From: Gorillibacterium massiliense
GTDB lineage: Bacteria; Bacillota; Bacilli; Paenibacillales; NBRC-103111
Reading direction: 5' to 3'
NCBI RefSeq assembly: GCF_000455485.1
Contig: NZ_CBQR020000061.1
Location: forward strand, 23,706 to 87,705
DNA length: 64,000 nucleotides
Position 1 is the stretch's first letter. Each line of letters opens with the position of its first letter. The notes beneath the pieces were generated by a model that saw only the letters and a program-made list of their open reading frames with translations, searched no databases and was not told the origin of the DNA. Made by a program: the position numbers and the translations under genes. Of this stretch, positions 9,197 through 18,324 are shown piece after piece.

Positions 9197-11065
9197 ATGA
9201 GATTAACAAAAAACCGGTCCGATTTCGCCCATGCTTTACCCATGGAGTGGAAGCTGATTCTGATCTTCGTCATTCTGATCATGATTCCGATCCCATTATT
9301 CGGTTACCTTTCCAACTCGATATACGAGAAATCCATCCGGGCCAAATCGCTCTCCTACTTGACGCAGGTTGTTCAAGATATGTCTGCGAAATTCGACATG
9401 TACACCGAAGACATGAAGAGGATTTCGCGCAATCCCGCCTATGTGGATGCGATCAAAGATAATCTGGAGTTGTCCAATGAATTGTATGACAAGTTGGAAA
9501 AGGAGCAGGACAAGGGAACAAACACCAGCGATGGTTCGGCTTCCCTGTTCGTTACGCAGGCAATCGAAAGCAGTATCAGTTTTCTGAATAATATCAAGCA
9601 AGAAACGCAGTCCATCTATTTATTCGACCGGCATGGGAACCCCTACTACAGCTATAAAAACGGTTTTCGGAGAGACATTGTTCTCCAATATCCGGAATGG
9701 AAACAGGCACTGCAAGACCAGGAAGGAAGTCCTCTGCTCCTCAGAACCATGGAGATTGAGACAAATGCCAACATCCGCAATTACGTGTTCTCTGTGATCC
9801 GAGAATTGTTTAACGATTCTTATCAGTCCATTGGTATGATCGTTGTGGATTCAAACATCTCCTATCTGGAGAAGGTTGCGGGTGATGTATTGAAGGCTTC
9901 CGGAGGCGGCAGGGCTATGATTATCGATCAGAGCAGGTATGTCATATACGACAGCAATAAAGAATATCTAACGAAACAATTGCCGAACGATTCTTGGTTA
10001 TCCAAAATGGTCGGGGATCAAGGGGATTACATAGCCGATTATTACGGTGAAAAGTCTATGATCGTCTACAATCGTTCAACGATCACGAATTGGACAGTGG
10101 TCGTGACTGTTCCTTTGACCGAGCTTACGAGGGATGTGCAGACAAGCCGTGTGCAAAACCTAGTGGCATCATTGTTCCTCACCGGATTGGCTATGTGCCT
10201 GTCCGTCATCGTGGCTTTCGCGATTACACGTTCTCTCCGGACGTTAATCAGGCTCATGAAGAACGTGCAAATGGGCGATCTCGACGTTGAATTTCCAGTG
10301 ACTTACCGCGATGAAGTTGGCCGTTTGGGCCGGCAATTTAACCGGATGATCGAGCGAATCAGGATGTTGATCCAGGAAAACTTTGAAATTGGGGAAAGGA
10401 AAAAACAAGCGGAAATCAACGCGCTGCAGAGCCAAATCAACCCCCATTTCCTGTATAATACGCTGGAAACCATCCGAATGACGGCAGAAATCAACGATGA
10501 TGAAGAAGTAGCGGACATGACCCGGCTGCTGGGGAAAATGCTCCGTTACAGCATATCCAAGGGTAGCGACCTGGTTAAGTTCGAACAGGAGCTCGAACAT
10601 TTGAAACATTATATTTTGCTGCAACAATACAGATATCCGGGAAAGCTGCGGATCGAGTACGATATTCCTGAGGATATGGAGTCTGTACGTGTATTGAAGC
10701 TTATTTTGCAGCCCATCGTGGAGAACGCAATCTTTCACGGCATGGAATCGTCGAGGTCCTTTTTGTTGATAAAAGTTAGCGTCGAAGTCTCGGAGCAAGA
10801 ATTGAAAATCAGAATCCAGGACAACGGGAAAGGGATGGAACTGTCCGAACTTAAGCAACTACGAAAACGGCTCGAGCAGCCGGGGACAGATAAGAGGGGG
10901 ATTGGTCTGGGGAACGTCAACGAACGATTGAAAATGCACTATGGCGTTCAATATGGTCTCGAAATCGACAGTGAGGCCGGTTTGGGGACCGAAGTGAAGA
11001 TCAAAATGCCGATTCATATAGATGGGGGAGACTCGAATGCTTCGAATCTTGATAGCGGACGATGA
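9197..11065 (+). CDS. YesM-type sensor histidine kinase
   Basis: This is the sensor of a two-component system that typically responds to extracellular carbohydrates through a neighbouring binding protein. One membrane segment (about residues 15-37) precedes a large extracellular domain (about 40-310), then a second membrane segment (about 318-341), a HAMP linker, a His_kinase domain with QINPHFLYNT (phospho-accepting His417) and a HATPase_c domain with NAIFHG and DNGKGM. At 622 residues it has the normal length. AGGAGG at 9184-9189 is one base from the ATG at 9191, so the in-frame ATG at 9197 is the better start. Its 3' end overlaps the response regulator gene by 29 bp, which suggests translational coupling. 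Confidence 0.93.
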   Translation: MRLTKNRSDFAHALPMEWKLILIFVILIMIPIPLFGYLSNSIYEKSIRAKSLSYLTQVVQDMSAKFDMYTEDMKRISRNPAYVDAIKDNLELSNELYDKLEKEQDKGTNTSDGSASLFVTQAIESSISFLNNIKQETQSIYLFDRHGNPYYSYKNGFRRDIVLQYPEWKQALQDQEGSPLLLRTMEIETNANIRNYVFSVIRELFNDSYQSIGMIVVDSNISYLEKVAGDVLKASGGGRAMIIDQSRYVIYDSNKEYLTKQLPNDSWLSKMVGDQGDYIADYYGEKSMIVYNRSTITNWTVVVTVPLTELTRDVQTSRVQNLVASLFLTGLAMCLSVIVAFAITRSLRTLIRLMKNVQMGDLDVEFPVTYRDEVGRLGRQFNRMIERIRMLIQENFEIGERKKQAEINALQSQINPHFLYNTLETIRMTAEINDDEEVADMTRLLGKMLRYSISKGSDLVKFEQELEHLKHYILLQQYRYPGKLRIEYDIPEDMESVRVLKLILQPIVENAIFHGMESSRSFLLIKVSVEVSEQELKIRIQDNGKGMELSELKQLRKRLEQPGTDKRGIGLGNVNERLKMHYGVQYGLEIDSEAGLGTEVKIKMPIHIDGGDSNASNLDSGR

Positions 11066-11780
11066 AGTTAAAATCAGACAGGGGCTTGCCAAAATCATCA
11101 GGAAAGCCGGCCCGCAATTTGAAATCGTTGGGCAGTGTGCGGATGCAAAGGAAGTAATGGATGCTCTCACCGAGATTGAAGCGGACGTATTGATTACGGA
11201 TATTCGCATGCCGGGCAAAAGTGGCCTTGATTTGATCGAAGAGATCAGATCGGTTATTCCGACGATGAAGATCATTATCCTAAGCGGATACGGTGATTTT
11301 TCTTATGCACGTCGGGCGATCCACATGGGAGTCTTTGAGTATCTCCTTAAGCCCGTCGACACGGAAGAGCTTTATGTTGCATTGAACAAGCTGCTCAACT
11401 CCAATGAACGGAAGGAAGAAAGCAGTGAAAGCACCATTACCTTAGCCGATAACGGGAAAAGTGGAAACCGCGTCATCGAAGAAGTGAAAAAGATGGTTGA
11501 AGAGGAATACGGTAAGGTTATCGAGTTGCCTTCGGTAGCGGATCGTGTGTTCTTGACGGCCAGTTATCTAAGCAAACTATTCAAGTCCGAGACGGGTATG
11601 ACGCTAACCGACTACATTACGGGAGTCCGGATCCACAAAGCGAAAGATTTGCTCAAGGGACGGATCGATCTGAAGACCTACGAAATCGGAGACATGGTCG
11701 GCTATCCGGATTCTGCTTATTTCAACAAGACCTTTAAAAAGTACGTTGGCATGACTCCTAAGGAATATAGGGATAGTTAG
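11037..11780 (+). CDS. YesN-type response regulator with AraC DNA-binding domain
   Basis: The receiver domain (about residues 1-120) has the acidic pair in ADDE, the phospho-acceptor aspartate in LITDIRMPG and the conserved lysine in YLLKPVD. The C-terminal AraC-type double helix-turn-helix (about 150-247) ends in the family motif VGYPDSAYFNKTFKKYVGMTP (read as two overlapping parts). Total 247 residues; YesN proteins are often longer because of a middle linker, so this is a compact member. The ATG at 11037 has GGGGGAG about 6 bases upstream and replaces the ATG at 11022, which overlaps that site. It is the partner of the kinase encoded just before and probably activates the ABC transporter promoter near 11890. 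Confidence 0.93.
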   Translation: MLRILIADDEVKIRQGLAKIIRKAGPQFEIVGQCADAKEVMDALTEIEADVLITDIRMPGKSGLDLIEEIRSVIPTMKIIILSGYGDFSYARRAIHMGVFEYLLKPVDTEELYVALNKLLNSNERKEESSESTITLADNGKSGNRVIEEVKKMVEEEYGKVIELPSVADRVFLTASYLSKLFKSETGMTLTDYITGVRIHKAKDLLKGRIDLKTYEIGDMVGYPDSAYFNKTFKKYVGMTPKEYRDS

Positions 11781-11893
11781 TGCCATTTCGTCCTCTTCGA
11801 GTGCGAATGACGGCTCGATTGTTTGCGTTTATTTAGCATAAAATAAGACAATAAATCGATACGGAATCCATTTTATTATAGGGTTCCTCTTTT

Positions 11894-11919
11894 TATAATT
11901 AACAATGAAAGCGATGTCA
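11894..11919 (+). promoter_or_regulatory. Promoter -10 box with a perfect CcpA cre site, ABC permease operon
   Basis: TATAAT lies at 11894-11899. Five bases downstream, 11905-11919 (ATGAAAGCGATGTCA) matches the cre consensus WTGNAANCGNWNNCW at every position. A cre box over the transcription start is the classic arrangement for CcpA repression. The -35 box is poor, which fits a promoter that needs an activator such as the YesN-type regulator. Confidence 0.7.
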
Positions 11920-11955
11920 AAAAACAGAATGCGCTAATGGGGGGGAAAACCGAAC

Positions 11956-12834
11956 GTGTTTAACATGAGTTATAAGAGCCAGAAAACGTTGATTCTGGTT
12001 TCCTTTTTGTTCATTCCGTTGGTTCTATTGTTCACCTTTACGTATTATCCGGCTGCTAACCTGTTTTATTACAGTATGTTGAGGTGGGACGGACTTACGA
12101 ATAAGGAGTTTATTGGATTCCAGAATTACAAAGAAATTTTTACCAATCCGGATTATTTCGCTGTACTTAAGAACAATCTGTATTACTTTATTGGAGGTGT
12201 GGTCCAAACTGGTCTAGCCCTGTATTTCGCGGTTGTCCTGAACGGGAAGATTAGAGGAAGGAACGGATTCCGCGTTATTCTGTTTTTGCCCTACATCATG
12301 CATAGTGTAGCGATCGTGTTCATGTTCCAGGCTTTGTTTAATAATCAGTACGGTACGTTAAATGCATTTCTGCATGCCATCGGCCTCGATTTCTTGCAAC
12401 AGAATTGGTTGGGGGACCGGCCAACGGTTAACTATGCACTGGCGTTTATTTCTCTTTGGAAGTATATGGGGCTCAGTTTGGTTATCTTCATGGGCGCACT
12501 TCAATCCATTCCGCAGGATGTCTATGAGGCTGCCAGGATCGATGGTGCATCCGCCAGTCAACAATTCTGGAGTATTACCCTGCCGAGTATTCGCAAGGTT
12601 GTGGAACTCCTCTTATTACTTACGATATCCGGAGCGTTGTCAGCGTTTGAAATTCCGTTTATCATGACGGGCGGCGCGAATGGAACGGAAACGTTTATCA
12701 CGAAGACGATAGCTGTTGCCTTTAGTTTCAATCAAATTGGTTTGGGTTCCGCTCTGGCCGTCGTCATGTTGCTTATCGTTCTGCTCTTCATTGGACTGCA
12801 AAAAATCATTTTGAGAGGAGACGATGACCAGTGA
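11956..12834 (+). CDS. Sugar ABC transporter permease, MalF/UgpA type
   Basis: One of two integral membrane subunits of a carbohydrate importer. The 292-residue protein has six predicted membrane segments and the cytoplasmic EAA loop near residue 196, EAARIDGASASQQFW, that docks the ATPase. The GTG start at 11956 follows a GGGGGGAAAA stretch. The second permease overlaps its end by 4 bp. No ATPase gene is present in the block, which is usual for such systems because a shared MsmX-type ATPase serves them; this is knowledge of Firmicutes and not visible here. Confidence 0.94.
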   Translation: MFNMSYKSQKTLILVSFLFIPLVLLFTFTYYPAANLFYYSMLRWDGLTNKEFIGFQNYKEIFTNPDYFAVLKNNLYYFIGGVVQTGLALYFAVVLNGKIRGRNGFRVILFLPYIMHSVAIVFMFQALFNNQYGTLNAFLHAIGLDFLQQNWLGDRPTVNYALAFISLWKYMGLSLVIFMGALQSIPQDVYEAARIDGASASQQFWSITLPSIRKVVELLLLLTISGALSAFEIPFIMTGGANGTETFITKTIAVAFSFNQIGLGSALAVVMLLIVLLFIGLQKIILRGDDDQ

Positions 12835-13661
12835 GAGAAGAATCCAGAGTAGTAACTTTTCTAAAGTATGTTTCATTGTTGATAGCTGCTTTCGTTGTAC
12901 TCTTCCCACCTTATACGGTACTCATTGCTTCCTTGAAAAGCAAAGAGGAGTACCTGGCGAGCAGATTTGCCTTTCCGTCCAACATATTTAACATGGACAA
13001 TTTTCATTACTTATTTTCAAAGACGAAGCTTCTCACGACGGCATATCCAAACACCCTCTATATTATTGTTCTATCGGTTATCGGAAACATTATTCTCGGC
13101 ACAATGGTCGCTTACGCATTAGGCCGATTTGATTTCAAACTGAAGAAATTTATCTTGGGCGCTTTTATGCTGGCTGCTGTCATCCCTCTCGTCACGACGC
13201 AAGTCGCCACATTCCGTGTGATGAAGATGCTCCACTTGTACAATACCATTAACGCTCCAGTAGTACTCTATCTAGGCGCCGACGTGGTATCCATTATGAT
13301 CTATCTGCAATTCATTAAGAATATTCCCTATGCCCTGGATGAAAGCGCGATGCTTGAAGGGACTTCACTGTTCCGGATTTACTGGAATATCATATTTCCT
13401 TTGCTCATGCCTGCAACGGTTACAGTCGCTATTATGCGGATCATATACGTCTATAATGATTTCTACATTCCATTTCTGTATATGCCCAAGCAAAAACTGC
13501 AGGTCGTTTCGACAGCCATCTTCCAGTTCGTGGGGCCGAATGCGGCTAGTTGGAACTTGATATCCGCGATGATCGTGTTCATTTTCATTCCGATCATTAT
13601 CCTGTTCCTGTTTCTGCAAAAATATATTTACGCAGGTGTCGCCAACGGCGCTGTGAAATAG
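12831..13661 (+). CDS. Sugar ABC transporter permease, MalG/UgpE type
   Basis: The second permease subunit of the same importer, 276 residues with six membrane segments and an EAA-like loop, DESAMLEGTSLFRIYW, near residue 170. The GTG start overlaps the stop of the preceding gene (ATGACCAGTGAG), so translation is probably coupled. It ends 181 bp before the binding-protein gene, and that gap holds a small hairpin at 13674-13695, a promoter and a cre box. Confidence 0.94.
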   Translation: MREESRVVTFLKYVSLLIAAFVVLFPPYTVLIASLKSKEEYLASRFAFPSNIFNMDNFHYLFSKTKLLTTAYPNTLYIIVLSVIGNIILGTMVAYALGRFDFKLKKFILGAFMLAAVIPLVTTQVATFRVMKMLHLYNTINAPVVLYLGADVVSIMIYLQFIKNIPYALDESAMLEGTSLFRIYWNIIFPLLMPATVTVAIMRIIYVYNDFYIPFLYMPKQKLQVVSTAIFQFVGPNAASWNLISAMIVFIFIPIIILFLFLQKYIYAGVANGAVK

Positions 13662-13673
13662 GAGAACGATAGA

Positions 13674-13695
13674 CAGCCGACTGTGAGGCCGGCTG
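13674..13695 (+). other. Stem-loop between permease and binding-protein genes
   Basis: CAGCCG and CGGCTG arms (13674-13679 and 13690-13695) enclose a short loop. No T run follows, so it may stabilise or process mRNA instead of ending it. Confidence 0.4.
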
Positions 13696-13782
13696 GTCAC
13701 GGAAAAAGTTATCAAAAAAGTTAGCATAAAAAAATGCAATAAAACAAAAACAAGGACAATGACTTCCGGAATAATGGCAATA

Positions 13783-13819
13783 TATAATCGACATGTAAGC
13801 GGTAACAAGTAACCGCTTA
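13783..13819 (+). promoter_or_regulatory. Internal promoter with perfect cre box and overlapping palindrome
   Basis: TATAAT at 13783-13788 is followed at 13793-13807 by ATGTAAGCGGTAACA, a 15/15 match to the cre consensus. The cre box overlaps an 8-bp perfect inverted repeat, TAAGCGGT / ACCGCTTA (13796-13803 and 13812-13819, spacer 8). This suggests CcpA control of the binding-protein gene and possibly a second, specific regulator on the palindrome. Confidence 0.7.
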
Positions 13820-13842
13820 ACATGAAAATTGGGGGATCAGAA

Positions 13843-15195
13843 ATGAACAAAGCGAAGTTTCTGAGCATGTCCATGGCAGTTGTTTTGTGTGGTACAGCAT
13901 TGACCGCTTGCGGAAGTTCGAACAGTGACAAAGAAGCGAGCAGCTCGCCAAGCGAGACAAAATCCGGAACATCGGCTTCCGCTGCGCCATCGGCTTCCAC
14001 TGCACCATCCGCAGATGCAAATGCTAACGTTAAAGGCAAAATTACGTTCATTACAAACCGTACTGACCTTGTAAACGACGGAACGTTTGAAAAGTACAAA
14101 AAAGCGTTCATACAAAAGTATCCGAACGTAACAGACGTGGAATTCGAAGGCATCACCAACTACGAGTCCGACATCCGTGTTCGTTTAAATGCTGGTGAAG
14201 TCGGCGACGTCGTGCTGATTCCGGGCAACATCGCCAATGCAGATATGGGGAATTTCTTCGAGCCTGTCAACGACCTTGCTGACAGTCTGGGTGATATCTA
14301 CTTCCATGATTTCAAAGCCAACGAAGGCAAAGTTTACGGAATTGTCGCTGGTGTTAACACGGAAGGTCTCGTCTATAACAAAACCGCATTTGCGAAAGCA
14401 GGCATTGCCGCTCCTCCGAAAACTCTTGACGAATTATATGCGGACTGCGAGAAATTGAAAGCAGTTGGCATTACGCCGATGTATATCAACATGGGCGCTC
14501 AATGGCCGATGAAGCAATGGGGTGAAGTCCTCGTTCCGTTTATGAGCGGCAATGCCAAATACTTGGATACGATGCTGGAAACGGATGAGCCATTCAAAGT
14601 TGACAATGAATTCGGTAAAGGGTTCTCCATCGTAAGAACTTTGATTCAAAAAGGATACGTAGAGAAGGACCTTAACACCAACGTTTGGGAAGCCTCTAAG
14701 CCGGATGTGGCAACCGGTAAAGCCGGTATGTACTTCCTCGGAAACTGGGTTATCAACCAGTTGATCGGAGCTGGCGGCAAATCGGAAGATATCGGTTTCT
14801 CGCCATTCCCTTATGACAACAGCGGGAAACTGAATGCTCCCCTCAATCCTGACTGGTTCTATGCGATCAGCAAGAACAGCAAAAACAAAGACACAGCTAA
14901 GGCATGGATCAAGTTCTTGGTAGAAGACGCCGGGTATGTGGAATCTTCCGGTTTTATTCCTCCGCAAAAATCGAAAAAGTCCGACCTGCCGCAAATTTCC
15001 GAATTTATGGCTGCCGGAGCTAATATGATCGAAAGTGTTCCAACCTCCAGCAAATGGAATGAAGTCGGCAACCTTGCGCAAATCGATTTCTACGGAGGAA
15101 AATACATTCAAACGGTCGCCGTTGCCAAAGATTTAAAAGGCGAGCTGGACAAGTTGAATGCCAAATGGAAGAAGGCAAGAGCTAGCGCGAAGTAA
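13843..15195 (+). CDS. Sugar ABC transporter substrate-binding lipoprotein (family 1)
   Basis: The extracellular binding component of the importer encoded just upstream. The signal peptide ends in the lipobox LTAC, followed by a Ser/Ala-rich spacer (about residues 25-60) and a family 1 solute-binding fold with motifs such as EGLVYNKTAF and AWIKFLVED. From the ATG at 13843 it has 450 residues. GGGGGAT lies 6-12 bases upstream; the ATG at 13822 lacks a ribosome binding site and would break the signal peptide. The substrate cannot be read from the sequence; the kinase, regulator and cre boxes point to a carbohydrate. Confidence 0.94.
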   Translation: MNKAKFLSMSMAVVLCGTALTACGSSNSDKEASSSPSETKSGTSASAAPSASTAPSADANANVKGKITFITNRTDLVNDGTFEKYKKAFIQKYPNVTDVEFEGITNYESDIRVRLNAGEVGDVVLIPGNIANADMGNFFEPVNDLADSLGDIYFHDFKANEGKVYGIVAGVNTEGLVYNKTAFAKAGIAAPPKTLDELYADCEKLKAVGITPMYINMGAQWPMKQWGEVLVPFMSGNAKYLDTMLETDEPFKVDNEFGKGFSIVRTLIQKGYVEKDLNTNVWEASKPDVATGKAGMYFLGNWVINQLIGAGGKSEDIGFSPFPYDNSGKLNAPLNPDWFYAISKNSKNKDTAKAWIKFLVEDAGYVESSGFIPPQKSKKSDLPQISEFMAAGANMIESVPTSSKWNEVGNLAQIDFYGGKYIQTVAVAKDLKGELDKLNAKWKKARASAK

Positions 15196-15227
15196 TAAAC
15201 GGAATATGGCTTCCTGTTAAAATAGAG

Positions 15228-15288
15228 GAAGAAGATTACCCATTGCTCTGCCTGCCAGGCGAGGATCGTGGTAATCTTCTTCTTTTTT
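15228..15288. terminator. Bidirectional terminator between the binding protein and the convergent gene
   Basis: Perfect 13-bp arms GAAGAAGATTACC / GGTAATCTTCTTC (15228-15240 and 15270-15282) are followed by TTTTTT on the plus strand. The spacer holds a further small hairpin. The convergent minus-strand gene ends at 15294 and may use the same structure. Confidence 0.88.
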
Positions 15289-15293
15289 GCGCT

Positions 15294-15725
15294 TTAACTT
15301 CTCGTTCTAACGGCTAAGGCACTGAAGGATATCGGTCCGACAATGTCGGCTCTCGTACCAGCCATTCGGTTTTCGGCTGTGACGGTGTAAATATGGGCGC
15401 CCGGTCGTACATTTCGGTCTTCCGCCTGGAATGTAACGGCATAGTTTTGTTCGGAACCGGTGGATTCGATGCCTTGCAGCGTGTTGAAAATCTGCACTCC
15501 GTCACGGAAGACTCTGAAGAGGATTTGGGCAATACCCGTAACCCCCCGCACACCCACGGTTGCCACCAAATCAACCCGGTTCGGTCGAGAATTCACTACA
15601 GGAATTCGTATCACGACGGTTGCCAGGACCGTTCTTGCTGGTGAACGCCGGATCGTAACCGAATTCGCCAGGTTGAATCTGCTGCGCGGCTGGACGGCAG
15701 CTTTATCGAGAATGCGTACTATCAA
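15294..15725 (-). CDS. Small beta-rich protein, possibly spore surface (exosporium-like)
   Basis: A 143-residue protein of alternating hydrophobic strands with many Arg, Val and Thr and no signal peptide, cysteine or charged cluster. It resembles short proteins that are annotated as exosporium or spore-coat components in Paenibacillus, but I recall only general character and claim no family. The start is taken as TTG at 15725: GAAGGAGGG lies 9 bases upstream, inside the longer open frame that begins with an ATG at 15764 and has no ribosome binding site of its own. It faces the sugar-binding lipoprotein gene and ends at the shared terminator. Confidence 0.6.
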   Translation of the reverse strand: MIVRILDKAAVQPRSRFNLANSVTIRRSPARTVLATVVIRIPVVNSRPNRVDLVATVGVRGVTGIAQILFRVFRDGVQIFNTLQGIESTGSEQNYAVTFQAEDRNVRPGAHIYTVTAENRMAGTRADIVGPISFSALAVRTRS

Positions 15726-15918
15726 TTGATCAATCCCTCCTTCTGGTAGTTTAAGATATGCCAATAAATAGAGAATGTTTGGATAATCAACTAATGGACT
15801 TGATTTGAGTCATATGACCTTCATACATAAAACCCTGGTCGTCTGGAAACACTTAGCAAAGCTTTTCGGCATTCCCATTCTTATCATTCGGGCGAGAGAC
15901 GACCCAGAGGAGAATCGC

Positions 15919-18099
15919 ATGAAGCTTTTTCAAGTGTTTACAGGTGAAATCCGTCAATTTGTAAAAAAGCCGATACTCATCGTTACCTTTGTCGCGGTTG
16001 CGTGCATTCCTCTTCTGTACAGCGGGTTTCTTATTCGCGGAAACTGGAATCCATACGGCAATTTACAAAATCTTCCTATTGCAGTGGTCAATTTGGATGA
16101 GGGAGCGGATATCGCAGGGGTAAGCCGCAATGTGGGGGATGAGTTTTTGGCGGAGCTAAGGAAGAACGATACTTTTGCCTGGGATTTCGTCAGCGCAGAT
16201 GAGGCGGCGCAAGGGATGAGGAGCAACCATTATTATTCGACCATTACGATACCGCCGGATTTTTCTCAGCATGCGGCTTCGTTAACAGGAAATACACCGC
16301 AGCAGGCGGAGCTTATTTTCGAATCAAACAGCTATTATAACTTGATTGCCGGACAAATCAGCGAAAACGCTACGAAGGAGCTGCGGACGAAGCTGTCCGA
16401 AAGCTTGACCGAATCGTATTCCCGCAGCATTTTGGCCCGCTTTGAGACGGTGGCTGCAGGGTTTGGCGATGCGGCGAAGGGATCGGCGGATCTGCATGCG
16501 GGCACTGAGTCGTTGAATGCCGGGATTATTAAATTGAAAACCGGCACGGAGGGGTTGGCGGCCGGAACGCAGAAATTAAGCGCAAGCGTGGGGGCCTTGT
16601 ACACCGGAGCGGACAAGGTGCAGGCAGGCTCCTCTGAGCTAAGCAAGGGCGCGGCCGATCTAGCCAAAGGAGCCGCGGACTTGCAAAGCGCGGCGGTGAA
16701 GCTGCAGGATGGCGCGAGTCAAGCGACAGCGGGAACGGCGTCGCTGCAAACGGGAATGCAGACGTCAAAAGCGGGAGCGGACAAGCTGGCGGCAGGCGCC
16801 AAATCGGCTGCGACCGGAAGCGATCAGTTGACGTCCGGCCTATCTTCCTCGGCAGCGGCAAGCAAACAATTAGCCGCCGGCGCGGATCAAGTGGCGGCGG
16901 GCTTGGAGCAGTTGGCGGCTGCGCAGCCGGATCTGGCCAAGGATGCGACGGTGCAGAAGCTGCTTGCCGCGAGCAAATCGGTGGCGCAGGGCGCTAAGGA
17001 TTTGCAGACGGGACAAGCTAAGCTTCTGGCAGGCAGCCAAAACGTGACCAAAGGGTTGGGCACTTTGGCGACAGGCGCGGAGCAGCTCAGCGCCGGGCAG
17101 CAGAAGCTGCTTGCGGGAGCGACGGACTTGCAGAAAGGACAAACGCAGCTGCTGGACGGGTTGAAAACCTACAACTCAAAATTCCCTGCGCTTGTAACGG
17201 GCAGCCGCAAACTGGAGACGGGGGCGGCTCAAATCAACACGGGGGCGGGGCAGTTGGCAAGCGGCGTCGGACAGTTCGCCACCGGCTTGAACGACGCCGC
17301 TACAGGGGCGAAACAGTTGGATTCTGGAGCCGCTGAGCTGGTCACCGGGGCGGGCCAGTTGGCTAACGGTTCCGGACAACTAGCGGATAAATTGAACGAT
17401 GCGGCGTCGAAAACGGCGGCCGTCAAAGCGGATGACAGCATCATTCAGATGCTGGCCAATCCCGTGAAAATCAGCGAAAACGACGACCGGAAGGTGAAGT
17501 ATTATGGAGTCGGGATTGCGCCTTATTTTATCTCGATGGCTTTGTTTGCGGGGGCTTTGGTCTTCACGACGGTATACGCCGCCCGCAGCACTACCCAAGC
17601 GGGAGCGAACACACTCAGCTTGATGGTCGGCAAGCTGCTCGTCTTCGGCGTGATGAGCGTGATTCAATCCCTTGTCATCTGCACCGTACTGCTTTTGTTC
17701 CTGGGCTTTGAAGTGGTGTCCGTGCCCCGGTTCTACCTGTTCACCGTTCTGACGGGACTTACGTTTATGATGTTGATTCAAATGCTGGTAACCTGGCTGG
17801 ATTTGCCGGGACGCTTCGTTGTGTTGATTTTGATGATCCTGCAGTTGGCTTCCAGCGCCGGGACGTTCCCACTCGAACTGCTGCCGGGTTGGGCAAAAGC
17901 GATTCATCCCTGGCTGCCCATGACCTATAGCATAATAGGCTTCCGCGACGTGATCTCTAGCGGCGATTTCACAGCTATGTGGCATCAGGCGGGATACCTT
18001 TGCATCTATTTGGTCTTTTCCGTTGCGTTAACTTGCGGGTTCTTCTTGTACCGCATGAAATATTCAGGCAAAGAAAGGGTTTTCCCGGAAACCATTTAG
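15919..18099 (+). CDS. YhgE/Pip-family membrane protein with long Leu-Gly repeat domain
   Basis: A large membrane protein of the YhgE/Pip type (phage infection protein related, ABC2-membrane-like fold). Residues about 15-38 form the first membrane segment; about 39-170 form an extracellular domain; about 175-490 are a long array of 11-residue-like units of the form LxxGxxxLxxG (LAAGTQKLSAS, LSKGAADLAKG), predicted as an extended helical coiled structure; the last 210 residues hold about five membrane segments. I chose the ATG at 15919, preceded by GAGGAG, giving 726 residues; the upstream in-frame ATG at 15805 would add a 38-residue non-conserved head. Relatives act in phage adsorption in lactococci and in type VII-like secretion or ESX-type contexts, but no such genes are adjacent here. 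Confidence 0.88.
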   Translation: MKLFQVFTGEIRQFVKKPILIVTFVAVACIPLLYSGFLIRGNWNPYGNLQNLPIAVVNLDEGADIAGVSRNVGDEFLAELRKNDTFAWDFVSADEAAQGMRSNHYYSTITIPPDFSQHAASLTGNTPQQAELIFESNSYYNLIAGQISENATKELRTKLSESLTESYSRSILARFETVAAGFGDAAKGSADLHAGTESLNAGIIKLKTGTEGLAAGTQKLSASVGALYTGADKVQAGSSELSKGAADLAKGAADLQSAAVKLQDGASQATAGTASLQTGMQTSKAGADKLAAGAKSAATGSDQLTSGLSSSAAASKQLAAGADQVAAGLEQLAAAQPDLAKDATVQKLLAASKSVAQGAKDLQTGQAKLLAGSQNVTKGLGTLATGAEQLSAGQQKLLAGATDLQKGQTQLLDGLKTYNSKFPALVTGSRKLETGAAQINTGAGQLASGVGQFATGLNDAATGAKQLDSGAAELVTGAGQLANGSGQLADKLNDAASKTAAVKADDSIIQMLANPVKISENDDRKVKYYGVGIAPYFISMALFAGALVFTTVYAARSTTQAGANTLSLMVGKLLVFGVMSVIQSLVICTVLLLFLGFEVVSVPRFYLFTVLTGLTFMMLIQMLVTWLDLPGRFVVLILMILQLASSAGTFPLELLPGWAKAIHPWLPMTYSIIGFRDVISSGDFTAMWHQAGYLCIYLVFSVALTCGFFLYRMKYSGKERVFPETI

Positions 18100-18124
18100 A
18101 AGGCTCGCCTATACGTATCCAGTC

Positions 18125-18158
18125 GCCCCCCGCATTCGGGAAGAAACGGGGGCTTTTT
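18125..18158 (+). terminator. Intrinsic terminator after the YhgE/Pip gene
   Basis: GCCCCCG / CGGGGGC arms (about 18125-18132 and 18147-18153) are followed by TTTTT. Confidence 0.82.
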
Positions 18159-18324
18159 GCCGTGAATCCGGTGACGGGAAAGCTTTCATTCTTTCAATCC
18201 GCTATAATAGAAGCATCAGAGAGCTTGAGACGAAGGAAACGGAACATATTTTCCAAGTAACCGTAAGTGCGAATCGTGATCAAGCTGCCCGCGTTTATCC
18301 ACGTTATCGAATGGTGGGATTCTC

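Noticed and set aside
16500-17400. DNA tandem repeat
   Set aside because: The repetition is at protein level in the YhgE/Pip gene; the DNA copies have diverged and show no regular unit.
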